Assembly (NCBI RefSeq): GCF_949987535.1
Contig: NC_080067.1
Coordinates: forward strand, 52,202,910 to 52,266,909
Length of the DNA: 64,000 bases
Direction: 5' to 3'
Source of the DNA: Balaenoptera acutorostrata
Taxonomy: Eukaryota > Chordata > Mammalia > Artiodactyla > Balaenopteridae
Shown: positions 1 through 11,064 of the stretch, piece after piece
Layout: each line of letters begins with the position of its first letter
Numbering within the stretch: position 1 is the stretch's first letter
Notes under the pieces: generated by a model
What the model was told of the DNA's origin: nothing
Databases searched by the model: none
What the model saw: the letters and a program-made list of their open reading frames with translations, nothing else
Program-made: the position numbers and the translations under genes

Positions 1-952
<952 letters not shown>

Positions 953-953
953 T

Positions 954-980
954 CAAAAAAGAAAAGAAAAGAAAAGAAAA
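954..980 (+). repeat. (AAAAG)n microsatellite forming the exon 5 polypyrimidine tract
   Basis: On the plus strand this is a run of AAAAG units. On the minus strand it reads CTTTT repeated and ends six bases before the exon 5 acceptor AG, so the repeat serves as the polypyrimidine tract. Length changes here could alter splicing strength (inference). Confidence 0.75.
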
Positions 981-2269
981 CAACCTTTAGTCAATTTCTC
1001 AAAAGATACAGGCAAAATAGAATTGTTTTAAAAGATAAAATTAAAAATTAAACTCAGATTATGATGATGCAACCTGACACTTAGAAAACACCTCACTAAC
1101 CCCTTCTCTCACCAAAGAACCTACAGCGAAAAGTTACATCAAAGTCTGCATTCAGACTTTTCCTCCACCCCAACGATAGCTTAAAATTTTTTTAAATTAG
1201 AACACATGACAGGAAACAATATTAATCACAATAATCATGTGGGATCCTTGAGATATAAGCATCTGGCCAAAATGCTGGGTTCTTCCTCCTGGGCCTAAAG
1301 CAGGCAAACAGGAGCTCATCAGCCATCTGCTGCTCTCAAGGTCCGGCTCACGCCCAATCCATAGGTTTTTTTATGTTTTGACTGGTCTAGAATGTTTGAG
1401 AGTGGGGTGTCCTGGACTTAATGCTCTGCCAAGAGTCACAAACACAGCTAGAAGCCCAGGTTGATTGGCTGTTCCCCTGTCCCTGATTATCTAGTACTAG
1501 ACGGGCAGCAAAATTCCACTTCCCAAGCAACAAAAGTGATCCTGCTGCCCTTTGTCAGAACGACCTATACATTCCTATCAGACTTGGGCTCCAAAAGACA
1601 TAGCTGCTCAGTCACCAACTTCAAACCACTAAGCCCTCCATGGTTAGAGGGCAGTTCTCTTTTGCATTTTGCTAAGACAACGATTTGTGCCCCAAGGTGA
1701 AAGATTTCTGATTTGACCTCAAGCCCAAATTTCTGCCTCACATAAAGACGGATGTTGGAAATTTGTACAGCTTAAGAAAAGTTGCTTTAATAGAACGGCT
1801 CTTGAAAATGTTTCTGATCTGTTTATTATACAGAATCTAGAACAACACTCTTGGAATACAACTCTCAATGGATCACTCACATTCCTGCACTTCTTATGAA
1901 ACTAATCCCTGACAGCACTTCCTTCCACACTATCTTCTTAAAGGTGTTTACATAGAAAACAGCCTTAGAATGTAAGATCGCTTCTCCCTTTGCAGCAAAT
2001 GATAGACAAACTTACTACCAAGAATAACTCTGGAGCAAAAGATAGCACTCGCCTGCCCACTGTAGAAGATTCAGGTTCTCTAAACTCAGGGTTCCTCTCC
2101 TGTAACATGACCCACTGCGTGTGCAGGCATTCATCTGCAACTGTCTGCTTTGCCTCTGTGGGACTTCGGTGTCAAGGGGAATTGACACAAATATGCGGAT
2201 ACTCATGGGGCTTGCTGTGCTGGGAGTAATGAAGTCTTTTTTCTCTAACACAGGAGTCTTCTGTCCTCT

Positions 2270-2366
2270 GTCATTTTAGATTATTTTAAAAATTCTTTCT
2301 CCAAGTGAGAACCACAGTATTTGTATTGTTAGCTGTGCTGGAAATGGCAAGCTAACTTATTAGTAA
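2270..2366 (-). pseudogene. relic duplicate of WDR49 exon 5
   Basis: On the minus strand this stretch aligns with exon 5 from the acceptor side (AG followed by TTACT) to the shared AAAATGAC, roughly 70-75 percent identical with small gaps. The best block reads TTTCCAGCACAGCTAACAAT here and TTTCCAGTACAGCCAGCAAT in exon 5. Its best frame gives ISSTANNTNTVVLTWRK, close to the exon 5 peptide, and it keeps the Trp that exon 5 has replaced by Cys. In-frame stops and indels on both sides, and loss of similarity beyond the Met-Thr codons, show that it cannot be spliced in as coding sequence. It is probably an old local exon duplication. Chance similarity cannot be excluded without an alignment score. 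Confidence 0.55.
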
Positions 2367-2423
2367 CTAACTTGGAAATAGTCTTACTATTTTGGTGAAA
2401 GAATTTAATTTGCTTTATATAGA

Positions 2424-2480
2424 TGCGTGTATATACATATGTGTATATATATATACACACATATATATGAATACATACAT
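2424..2480. repeat. TA/CA-rich simple repeat
   Basis: Alternating purine-pyrimidine sequence of tatata, tacaca and catata units. It is low-complexity only. Confidence 0.7.
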
Positions 2481-3254
2481 TTCCGAATTACTAAAGGCAA
2501 GGAAATTCTGAGAGGCAGAAGTATAGCTCAATACATTCTTTCCTTTGAGCTTATTCTATTAAGATGATTGCTTCTAAAAGCAACTGGGACTTATATGTTT
2601 TAACATGACCAATTTAAAACTAAGGAGATTGGGGCTATTCATGTGTCACATACAGATGTCCTCTCTCAAAACACAGCATCCAATCTTCAGATTTATTAGG
2701 CATCTACTATGTGCCCTGTGCTATGATACCTTTAATAAGAGAAGAAATAGACATAGCTTGGATGGTCCCAAGCTTGGAAAAAAAGATATGTAAATCAAAC
2801 AATTACAGAAAACTTTAGTGTACAATAAAGGGATAAATTGAGTAGTACAGAAATTATAATAGAAGTTCAAAGATGAAAGAAACCAGTGTGGGCTTCAGGG
2901 TTTGGAAGACATTTGGTGGGCCCTGACAAAAAGAGAGCATTTCAAGAGATAAGTGGTGACAAAACACATGTGTGGGAAACAAAAGGTAAACTCCAGAATT
3001 CAGAGCTCGAAGAAGACGAATCTACTCCTTTATTTTACAGGCTAAGAAATAGAGACCCGCGCAGGTTCAAAGATTTGGCCAAAGTCAGCAACTGACTGCT
3101 GTCCAACTCAGAACTAGAGCCCAAGCATTCTGATTCTGAGTTTGGTAGTTTAATGTTATATAATGTGCAATATTAAAAATCCAGTCGGGATTGGACATTA
3201 GCGTTTGGCAGAGCCAGAGTACAAAGTCAGATCTGATCTCCTGACCACTGGAAC

Positions 3255-3420
3255 AGGGCTTCTCATGTTTTAATATGCACAACTGTCACCTAGAGATCGG
3301 TGTTAAAATGCAGATTCTCATTCAGAAAACCTAAGGTGCTGCATTGCTAACGATCCGCAGTTGTGTTTGCTGATGCTCTCTTAGGACCACACTTGGAGCA
3401 GCAAGACACTAGAATACCTT
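3255..3420. repeat. hAT-Charlie-type DNA transposon remnant (probable)
   Basis: The order 'gggcttctcatgtttta..tgcacaact..cacctagag....ttaaaatgcagattctcattcag' followed by 'gaccacacttggag' resembles the short non-autonomous hAT-Charlie elements of mammals (MER5/MER20 group). The name is from recall and the ends are uncertain. Confidence 0.4.
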
Positions 3421-3741
3421 CCTTAGAGCACTGCCATCCTTCTATAGTCTAGAGAATTAAACCATAGTTCTTAAAATTGGGGATATCAAATGCCCCTTTG
3501 GGAATCTGATGAAAGATATAGACCTTCTCCACCAGAAAGATGTGTACACACACAAAATTTTATATAAAATATCAGGATCTGGGGAACCTCCCCCCTTCTA
3601 CTCATGAAGCCCAACCATGATAGATCTGAAGAATTCAGGTAATTCATTTCCAGCTATAAAGTAATTTGGGATTGCAAAACACTCCACCTGCTTTTTCAAG
3701 TGATTCTTAAAGTTTCTTTTACTAATGATGGATATGCTTTG

Positions 3742-4351
3742 TGTTAATCAATGCCGAGTAAGCAGCTCTTTGCAAGGGAGAGCCCTTTGCAGGAAGCAGC
3801 TCTCTGCAGGAGGCCCCTTTTGTTTTGTCACTTTAGCAAAGCTATATTGTAACTAACCTTTAAACTAGGCGCCCCCATGCTCTACTCACCTCCTGCCCAA
3901 GCACACCTTTCAAATCTTTTGATCACACAATGCCTTGCCTAACCTGTTGATGCTTTCCTTACATCAAAGAAAGAGAAATGAAGACTAAGTAATTAACAGA
4001 TGACTAGATCTTTTCCCCAGCTTCCCCTTCTGTAATCCCTCAAGCCAACTGTGTGAACAAGACAGCATTTAAAGAAAGATCACAAGGGGTCCACAAGTCT
4101 GCATGCAATGGGAGAAGGTGATGAATCTGACCCCCTACCTCAATGATTAAATGAGTTTGCTCCCCCTTTTTCCCTTTAAAAACTTTCATGGCCAAGCAGA
4201 ATCTTCCGAGTTGGTTCTAGAACACAAGTCCGCTTTCTCCCCAGGTTGCAGGCCTCCTGAATAAAGCAACCTTTCCATTCCTACCAGCACTTGTCTCTCA
4301 AGTATTGACTTTCAAGTGGCGAGCTGCCCAACCTGAGTTCAGTAATGCCCA
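3742..4351 (+). mobile_element. solitary LTR of an endogenous retrovirus
   Basis: The 610-bp element begins TGTTAATCAATGCC and ends CAGTAATGCCCA, so it has the TG...CA termini of an LTR. It is flanked on both sides by the same five bases, ctttg (3737-3741 and 4352-4356), the size of target duplication expected for retroviral integration. A polyadenylation signal AATAAA lies at 4260-4265, followed by the CT-rich stretch typical of R/U5, and a TTTAAAA box is near 4174. No internal retroviral sequence adjoins it, so it is a solo LTR left by recombination. The style suggests a class I (gamma-like) ERV; the family is not assigned. Confidence 0.75.
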
Positions 4352-4356
4352 CTTTG

Positions 4357-4446
4357 GCGCAACTAAGGAGCCCGTGAGCTGCAACTAAGGAGCCCGCCTG
4401 CCGCAACTAAGACCCCACACAACCAAATTAATTAATTAATTTTTAA
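4357..4446 (+). repeat. 5'-truncated CHR-type SINE fragment
   Basis: The three repeated motifs 'gcaactaaggagcccg' followed by 'gcaactaagaccccacacaacc' and an (ATTA)n tail correspond to the 3' half of tRNA-derived cetartiodactyl SINEs. The 5' half is missing; the fragment begins directly after the target duplication of the solo LTR. Confidence 0.65.
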
Positions 4447-4829
4447 AAATACCAAAAAAAAAAAATACCCTCTTTGGGCTTCTCTTTTTAGTTTCTACTT
4501 CTTTAAAGTAAATGAGTTTAACCGATCTTTGATGCCAGGGTTCTACAAATCAATGCCAGAAAACAATTTCTAAGGAAAAAAGGAGGAGCTGCAATAATGC
4601 AAAGGAGACTTTCAGAAAGGAGAGCTCACAGAGCTCTAGGCAAACAGAATAATTCACTGAGCAGTGTATTGTGAAATGTCGTGAAACACAAAAAGACTGC
4701 TAAGGGCCAAACTGGTCTATTTCTCCACTCTGCCCAGAATTCACCTGGATGGTACATTTCTTGGTCATCCCCCATCATGTAATCTCCCTCAATCTATGGA
4801 TTACTTGTAATAATTATTCGGGTAATTTT

Positions 4830-5040
4830 TTGAATCCCTCCCATTCATTACCAGGTATCATCATGCCAGATGCCCTCACCCTGTAGTCATCTTTAGTGGG
4901 CAGATATCCCAAATTTACTGATGAGGAAATAGTCCAAAAGCCATATCACCCAAAGGCATGTGGCTAATTGGAGGTGGAGATGAGATTGAGCCCAGTCCTG
5001 TCTGGCTGTGAGCTTTCCATTTTGTACTACTGCATCCTTA
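4830..5040 (+). repeat. MIR-like SINE remnant
   Basis: Contains the diagnostic order of a MIR core and tail in diverged form: 'cccaaatttactgatgaggaaat' then 'catgtggctaattggaggtgg' and 'cccagtcctgtctggct'. It is old and diverged. Confidence 0.5.
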
Positions 5041-5254
5041 TTTTTCACTAAGCCACACTGCTGTATGTATGCCAGGTTCTTTCTATTACCAACCACATTT
5101 CTGTTCCCCAGACTCTCAATCCCAGACCAAACTCCCACTTCATCTTTAGTCTTTCCTGATCTCTTCACTTTTTTATTGCTACTTATCCCCCTAGGACATA
5201 GTATTCCTATGTCCTCTTGTTTTCCATCTCTTTCTCATCTACTCTTTCCTTCTT

Positions 5255-5256
5255 GA

Positions 5257-5339
<83 letters not shown>

Positions 5340-5377
5340 GAAGAAAGAAAGAAAGAGATAAATGAAGGAAGGAAGGA
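5255..5377 (+). repeat. (GAAA)n microsatellite, about 120 bp
   Basis: Nearly pure GAAA units with two GGAA interruptions, ending in GGAA units. A long open frame on the other strand here is only Phe/Leu/Ser-rich translation of the repeat. Confidence 0.95.
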
Positions 5378-6357
5378 GTAATCAGTTCCTATAAAACTGA
5401 GTTCTTTGAGCCTCATTGGGGAGCAATTAATTTTAGGAACATAAAGGTTGCTGATCACTTTTACACTAACACTGCTACTTTACTAGAAGTACCAACAGTA
5501 TAAAATCTGACGACAAGTATCCTCGTCAGGAGCAACCTCAATGAAAATATTCCCTTTGTTTACAGAAAATGCTAAGAGTTATTATAACCCGACTTAATGA
5601 AGCAATATTATAATACATAAAGTATACAACACAGCACTATAATTATATCTTCAAGTCCATGGAAATTCCATAATATCATTACACTACAATCAAAATAAAG
5701 TATTTCTACCCAGAAAATTGCTTTGTCATGTGTTTCCACATTATATCCAAGTATCTTCTTTAGTTTTGAGGCTATAAAGAAAGACATATAAAGAAGTACA
5801 TTCTGCCCGGTATTTAAAGTATGGCTGTAAGATTTGAATCTGGAGGTTAGCAAGTGACATTCATGGGCCTGTAGTGTTACATATTAGAGGCTCAACAATT
5901 CACACTTTATTTCTAAACCAAGATATAACCCGTTTCTGATTAAATTGTAAAATGCCGGAGCTCCTGAAAATGCCTGAGCAAAAGGTGAAAGTAAAGCCAT
6001 TTCCTTAAAATCAGATTAACTGATATATAAAAATGTGTTCCTCCCTTCTTGAAGAGAGGAAAGGAAATAATGGGTTATGATGAAAAAGTTTTTAAAATAT
6101 CAAGCTAGGGAATGGGATGAACTGATAAAGTATATGAGTTGTTTTTAACATTCTCAGTGAGTTTGGGGATTGGTAAAGAAACATTTTAAAATTACTTTTC
6201 AATAATATTTGAGAGGGAAAAAGACAATTTGATCATGTCTGTCCATTACGATGCTAACTTTCAGCTCTTCACTGTCTTGCCCCTTAGTCATAAAAAAGGC
6301 ATTAAGGGAAGCTGTCATTGATATCTGTCCTCATGTTGCTGTCAAAATAACCCTGTG

Positions 6358-6661
6358 TAGGGCTTCCCTGGTGGCACAGTGGTTGAGAATCTGCCTGCCA
6401 ATGCAGGGGACACGGGTTCGAGCCCTGGTCTGGGAGGATCCCGCATGCCGCGGAGCAACTAAGCCCATGAGCCACAACTACTGAGCCTGCGCGTCTGGAG
6501 CCTGTGCTCCGCAACAAGAGAGGCCGCAATAGTGAGAGGCCCACGCACCGCGATGAAGAGTGGCCCCCACTTGCCACAACTAGAGAAAGCCCTCGCACAG
6601 AAACGAAGGCCCAACACAGCCATAAATAAATAAATAAATAAATAAGGGTATTAAAAAAAAA
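6358..6661 (+). mobile_element. CHR-type SINE, full length
   Basis: tRNA-derived SINE starting gggcttccctggtggcacag, with the B-box-like ggttcgagccctgg, ending in an (AAAT)n and A tail. It is flanked by the 9-bp duplication aaccctgtg at 6349-6357 and 6662-6670. The GC-rich body creates spurious open frames on both strands. Confidence 0.92.
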
Positions 6662-7919
6662 AACCCTGTGGAATAGCAATTAGTTAATGTGAAAAAAGTG
6701 ATTTGAAATGAAAAGTGATGCCCAAAAACTAAGTAAGTAATCTTATTAAGTACCCTTAGAGTAAGCTAGAATGAGGCCACTCTTTTATAATTTGCCAACA
6801 GATGAAAGCTATAGCAGGGTAGAAAATTGGGCCATTTCTAACTAGGAATTCTTATTATCATTTTTCAGGCTTTTACTTTATGAGTCACATGACTTACGAA
6901 AACTCACTACCTTGAACTTTCTTTGATGCCCTCTTGTTTGAGGGAGTTTATTTTCAGTTGCATTTCTTATTTTGAAGTTGGAGTACCATTCTCTGAGACC
7001 ACCACAGGGCTCTCTACATTCTGAGCAGCTGCCATTTCAAAGAGGAAAGATAAGAAAGAATAATTCTATCTATTCCATTTTTAAAAATCAAAATACATCT
7101 AACTCAGCACTGGTAGGTATATTAAAAATAATAATGCAGTTCATTTAATGAATTTTCAGAATACTGATTAGACCTATGTTCACAATACAATGGATCTTAC
7201 CCTTCCACCACACTGTGGAACGAGCTGCAGGAAAAGATCTTTTACTTCAAACTGAGGCCAGTGGCTCACAGCTGATTTCAACTGCTTTAAACCCAGTGAG
7301 GGCGCTGGCAGGAAGGGCAGCGTGTTCCAGCTGACTCAGTGGTGCACCATTTTTGTCTGGAGGACTGATTTAGATGCAGGGAAGTGGAAAAACACACCAG
7401 CAAGACACTAAATCTGGCTTCTCTTCCAAACTTAGTCCCATCAATTATGAAGGCTCCCAAAGCAAACGACCTGCTGTCTGGATTCTAAATTCCAGGGCAC
7501 AGTTCCATTAATTAGCTCAGTAATTATTGACTTTATCAGTTCAAACTCGTAGCCGTGGTCAAACAAAGGGGGCGAAACACCCTTCAACATAATAAAAAGT
7601 CAATCATTTTTATTATTGGCAATTTAGTATTCACCCTTTCCGGAGCTGTACTTCCAGTCTCTGGTTTCCAAGGTTTCCAATGATATTGTCTATATGAAAA
7701 GGTAATTCTTTGGGACCAAAAAAAAAAAGAGAAACTTCTTTGAGGTTGAAGACATTTATGTCTTGCCACTACTGCCCAAAATCACTGTACTTACTTTTCA
7801 AGCATTTCAGAAGGTAATTATTTTTCCGTTAAAATACACCACAGAACCACTGAGATGCAATGAAAACATTTTCTCCTTCAAAGTTTTAAATAAGTATGAA
7901 CCTTACCTTAAAGCAGTAA

Positions 7920-10112
7920 GCTAGGGGGTCTGGGCAAGATGGCAGAAGAGTAGGACGTGGAGATCACCTTCCTTCCCACAGATACATTAGAAATACATCT
8001 ACACGTGGAACTGCTCCTACAGAACACCCACTGAACGCTGGCAGAAGACGTCAGACCTCCCAAAAGGCAAGAAACTCCCCACGTACCTGCGTAGGGCAAA
8101 AGAAAAAAGTAAAAACAGAGACAAAAGAATAGGGACGGGACCTGCACCAGCAGGAGGGAGCCGTGAAGGAGGAAAGGTTTCCACACACTAGGAAGCCTCT
8201 TCGCGGGTGGAGACTGCGGGTGGCGGAGGGGAAGCTTCAGAGCCACGGAGGAGAGCGCAGCCACAGGGGTGCGGAGGGCAAAGCGGAGAGGTTCCCACAC
8301 AGAGGCTCGGCGCCGAGCAGCGCTCACCAGCCCGAGAGGCTTGTCTGCTCCCCCGCCAGGGCGGGCGGGGCTGGGAGCTGAGGCTCCGGCTTCGGTCGGA
8401 TCGCAGGGAGAGGACTGGGGCTGACGGCGTGAACACAGCCTGAAGGGGTTAGTGCACCACAGCTAGCCGGGAGGGAGTCCGGGAAAAGGTCTGCAGCTGC
8501 CTAAGAGGCAAGAGACTTTTTCTTCCCTCCTTGTTTCCTGGTGCACGAGGAGAGGGGATTCAGAGCGCCGCCTAAACGAGCTCCAGAGACCGGCGTGAGC
8601 CGCGGCCATCAGCTCGGACCCCAGAGACGGGCGTGAGACACTAAGGCTGCTGCTGCCGCCACCAAGAAGCCTGTGTGCGAGCACAGGTCACTCTCCACAC
8701 CTCCCCTCCTGGGAGCCGGTGCAGCCCGCCACTGCCAGGGTCCCGTGATCCAGGGACAACTTCCCCGGGAGAACGCACGGCGTGCCTCAGGCTGGTGCAA
8801 CGTCACGCCGGCCTCTGACGCTGCAGGCTCGCCCCGCCTCCTCTGTACCCCTCCCTCCCCGCGGCCTGGGTGAGCCAGAGCCCCCGAAGCAGCTGCTCCT
8901 TTAACCCCGTCCTGTCTGAGCGAAGAACAGACGCCCTCAGGCGACCTACACGCAGAGGCGGGGACAAATCCAAAGCTGAACCCTGGGAGCTGTGCGAACA
9001 AAGAAGAGAAAGGGAAATTTCTCCCAGCTGCCTCAGGAGCAGCGGATTAAAGCTCCACAATCAACTTGATGTACCCTGCATCTGTGGAATACCTGAATAG
9101 ACAATGAATCATACCAAATTCAGGAGGTGGACTTTGGGAGCAGGATATATTAATTTTTCCCCTTTTCCCTTTTTTGTGAGTGTATATGTGAATGCTTCTG
9201 GGTGAGATTTTGTATGTATAGCTTTGCTTGCACCATTTGTCCTAGGGTTCGGTCCGTCCATTTTTTTTTTTTTTTTTTTTTTACTTAAAAATTTTTTTCT
9301 TAATAAATGTTTTCTTAATAATTTTTTCCTTATTTTCTATTTTTAAAAATTAAAAAAAAATTTTTTTCTTAATAAGTTTTTTCATATTTTTTATTTTAAA
9401 AAATTAAAAAAATTTTTTCTTAATAAAGTATTTTCTTAATAATTTTTTTCTTATTTTTTATTATAAAAAATTTATTTTTAAAAATTTAAAAAAAAATTTT
9501 CTTAATAAATTTTTCCGTAATAATTTTTTTATTTTTTATTATAATAGCTTTATTTTATTTTATTTTATTTTATCCTCTTTCTTTCTTTCTATTTTTTCTC
9601 CCTTTTATTCTGAGCCATGTGGATGAAAGGCTCTTGGTGCTCCAGCCAGGCATCAGGGCTGTGCCTCTGAGGTGGGAGAGCCAACTTCAGGACACTGGTC
9701 CACAAGAGACCTCCCAGCTCCACGTAATACCAAACGGCAAAAATCTCTCAGAGATCTCCATCTCAACATCAAGACCCAGCTTCACTCAATGACCAGCAAG
9801 CTACAGTTCTGGACACCCTATGCCAAACAACTAGCAAGACAGGAACACAGCCCCATCCATTAGCAGAGAGGCTGCCTAAAATCATAATAAGGCCACAGAC
9901 ACCCCAAAACACACCACCAGACGTGGACGTGCCCACCAGAAAGACAAGATCCAACCTCATCCACCAGAACACAGGCACTAGTCCCCTCCACCAGGAAGCC
10001 TACACAACCCACTGAACCAACCTTAGCCACTGGGGACAGATACCAAAAACAACAGGAACTATGAACCTGCAGCCTGTGAAAAGGAGACCCCAAACACAGT
10101 AAGATAAGCAAA
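7920..10112 (+). promoter_or_regulatory. L1 5' UTR / internal promoter region
   Basis: The stretch starts with 'gggtctgggcaagatggc', a motif near the start of mammalian L1 elements containing the YY1-like core AAGATGGC. A CpG-rich block (about 8190-8900) follows, then an A/T-only block (9258-9575), and then a C/A-rich leader up to the ORF1 start. L1 transcription is known to start inside this region from an internal RNA polymerase II promoter; activity of this copy is not shown. Confidence 0.75.
9258..9575 (+). repeat. A/T-only degenerate tandem block inside the L1 5' UTR
   Basis: Over about 320 bases there is almost no G or C. The motif 'cttaataa' recurs near 9299, 9314, 9368, 9419, 9433 and 9500 with alternating T and A tracts between, suggesting degenerate tandem expansion. 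It ends in (TTTTA)n. Confidence 0.7.
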
Positions 10113-11006
10113 ATGAGAAGACAGAAAAACACACAGCAGATGAAGGAGCAGGGTCAAAACATACCAGACCTAACAAATGAAGAGGAAATAGGCAGTCTAC
10201 CTGAAAAAGAATTCAGAATAATGATAGTAAGGATGATCCAAAATGTTGGAAATAGAATAGACAAAATGCAAGAAACATTTAACAAGGACGTAGAAGAACT
10301 AAAGAGGAACCAAGCAATGATGAAAAACACAATAAATGAAATTAAAAATACTCTAGATGGGATCAATAGCAGAATAACTGAGGCAGAAGAAAGGATAAGT
10401 GACCTGGAAGATAAAATGGTGGAAATAACTACTGCAGAGCAGGATAAAGAAAAAAGAATGAAAAGAACTGAGGACCGTCTCAGAGACCTCTGGGACAACA
10501 TTAAACGCACCAACATTCGAATTATAGGGGTCCCAGAAGAAGAAGAGAAAAAGAAAGGGACTGAGAAAATATTTGAAGAGATTATAGTTGAAAACTTCCC
10601 TAATATGGGAAAGGAAATAGTTAATCAAGTCCTGGAAGCACAGAGAGTCCCATACAGGATAAACCCAAGGAGAAACACGCCAAGACACATATTAATCAAA
10701 CTGTCAAAAATTAAATATAAGGAAAACATATTAAAGGCAGCAAGGGAAAAACAACAAATAACACAAAAGGGAATCCCCATAAGGTTAACATCTGATCTAT
10801 CAGCAGAAACTCTGCAAGCCAGAAGGGAGTGGCAGGATATACTTAAAGTGATGAAGGAGAAAAACCTACAACCAAGATTACTCTACCCAGCAAGGATCTC
10901 ATTCAGATGTGATGGAGAAATTAAAACCTTTACAGACAAGCAAAAGCTGAGAGAGTTCAGCACCACCAAACCAGCTTTACAACAAATGCTAAAGGAACTT
11001 CTCTAG
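10113..11006 (+). CDS. L1 ORF1 protein (RNA-binding chaperone), intact
   Basis: The 297-residue open frame encodes the L1 ORF1 protein, which trimerises, coats L1 RNA and acts as a nucleic-acid chaperone in the cytoplasmic ribonucleoprotein. A charged N-terminus (residues 1-35) is followed by a heptad-like coiled coil (about 40-125, rich in Glu, Lys, Ile and Met), the RRM domain (about 130-200, with [20 protein letters not shown]) and the C-terminal domain (about 200-297, with ARRQ-like [13 protein letters not shown] and a conserved LYPARISF). The start is the first ATG after the leader, and the length agrees with ungulate and cetacean L1 ORF1. No lesion is visible. Expression from this copy is unknown. 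Confidence 0.92.
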   Translation: MRRQKNTQQMKEQGQNIPDLTNEEEIGSLPEKEFRIMIVRMIQNVGNRIDKMQETFNKDVEELKRNQAMMKNTINEIKNTLDGINSRITEAEERISDLEDKMVEITTAEQDKEKRMKRTEDRLRDLWDNIKRTNIRIIGVPEEEEKKKGTEKIFEEIIVENFPNMGKEIVNQVLEAQRVPYRINPRRNTPRHILIKLSKIKYKENILKAAREKQQITQKGIPIRLTSDLSAETLQARREWQDILKVMKEKNLQPRLLYPARISFRCDGEIKTFTDKQKLREFSTTKPALQQMLKELL

Positions 11007-11064
11007 GCAAGAAACACAAGGGAAGGAAAACACCTACAATAACAAACCCAAAACATTTAAGAAA

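Noticed and set aside
5207..5458. Open frame rich in Phe, Leu and Ser on the minus strand
   Set aside because: It is the translation of the GAAA microsatellite and has no independent support.
6302..6679. 125-codon minus-strand frame
   Set aside because: It lies across the CHR SINE; equivalent frames appear at 21223-21480, 54785-55078 and 56596-57075 wherever the SINE occurs.
8163..9060. Several overlapping frames on both strands in a CpG-rich block
   Set aside because: The block is the L1 5' UTR; GC-rich composition keeps frames open by chance, and L1 5' UTRs are non-coding apart from known exceptions in primates.
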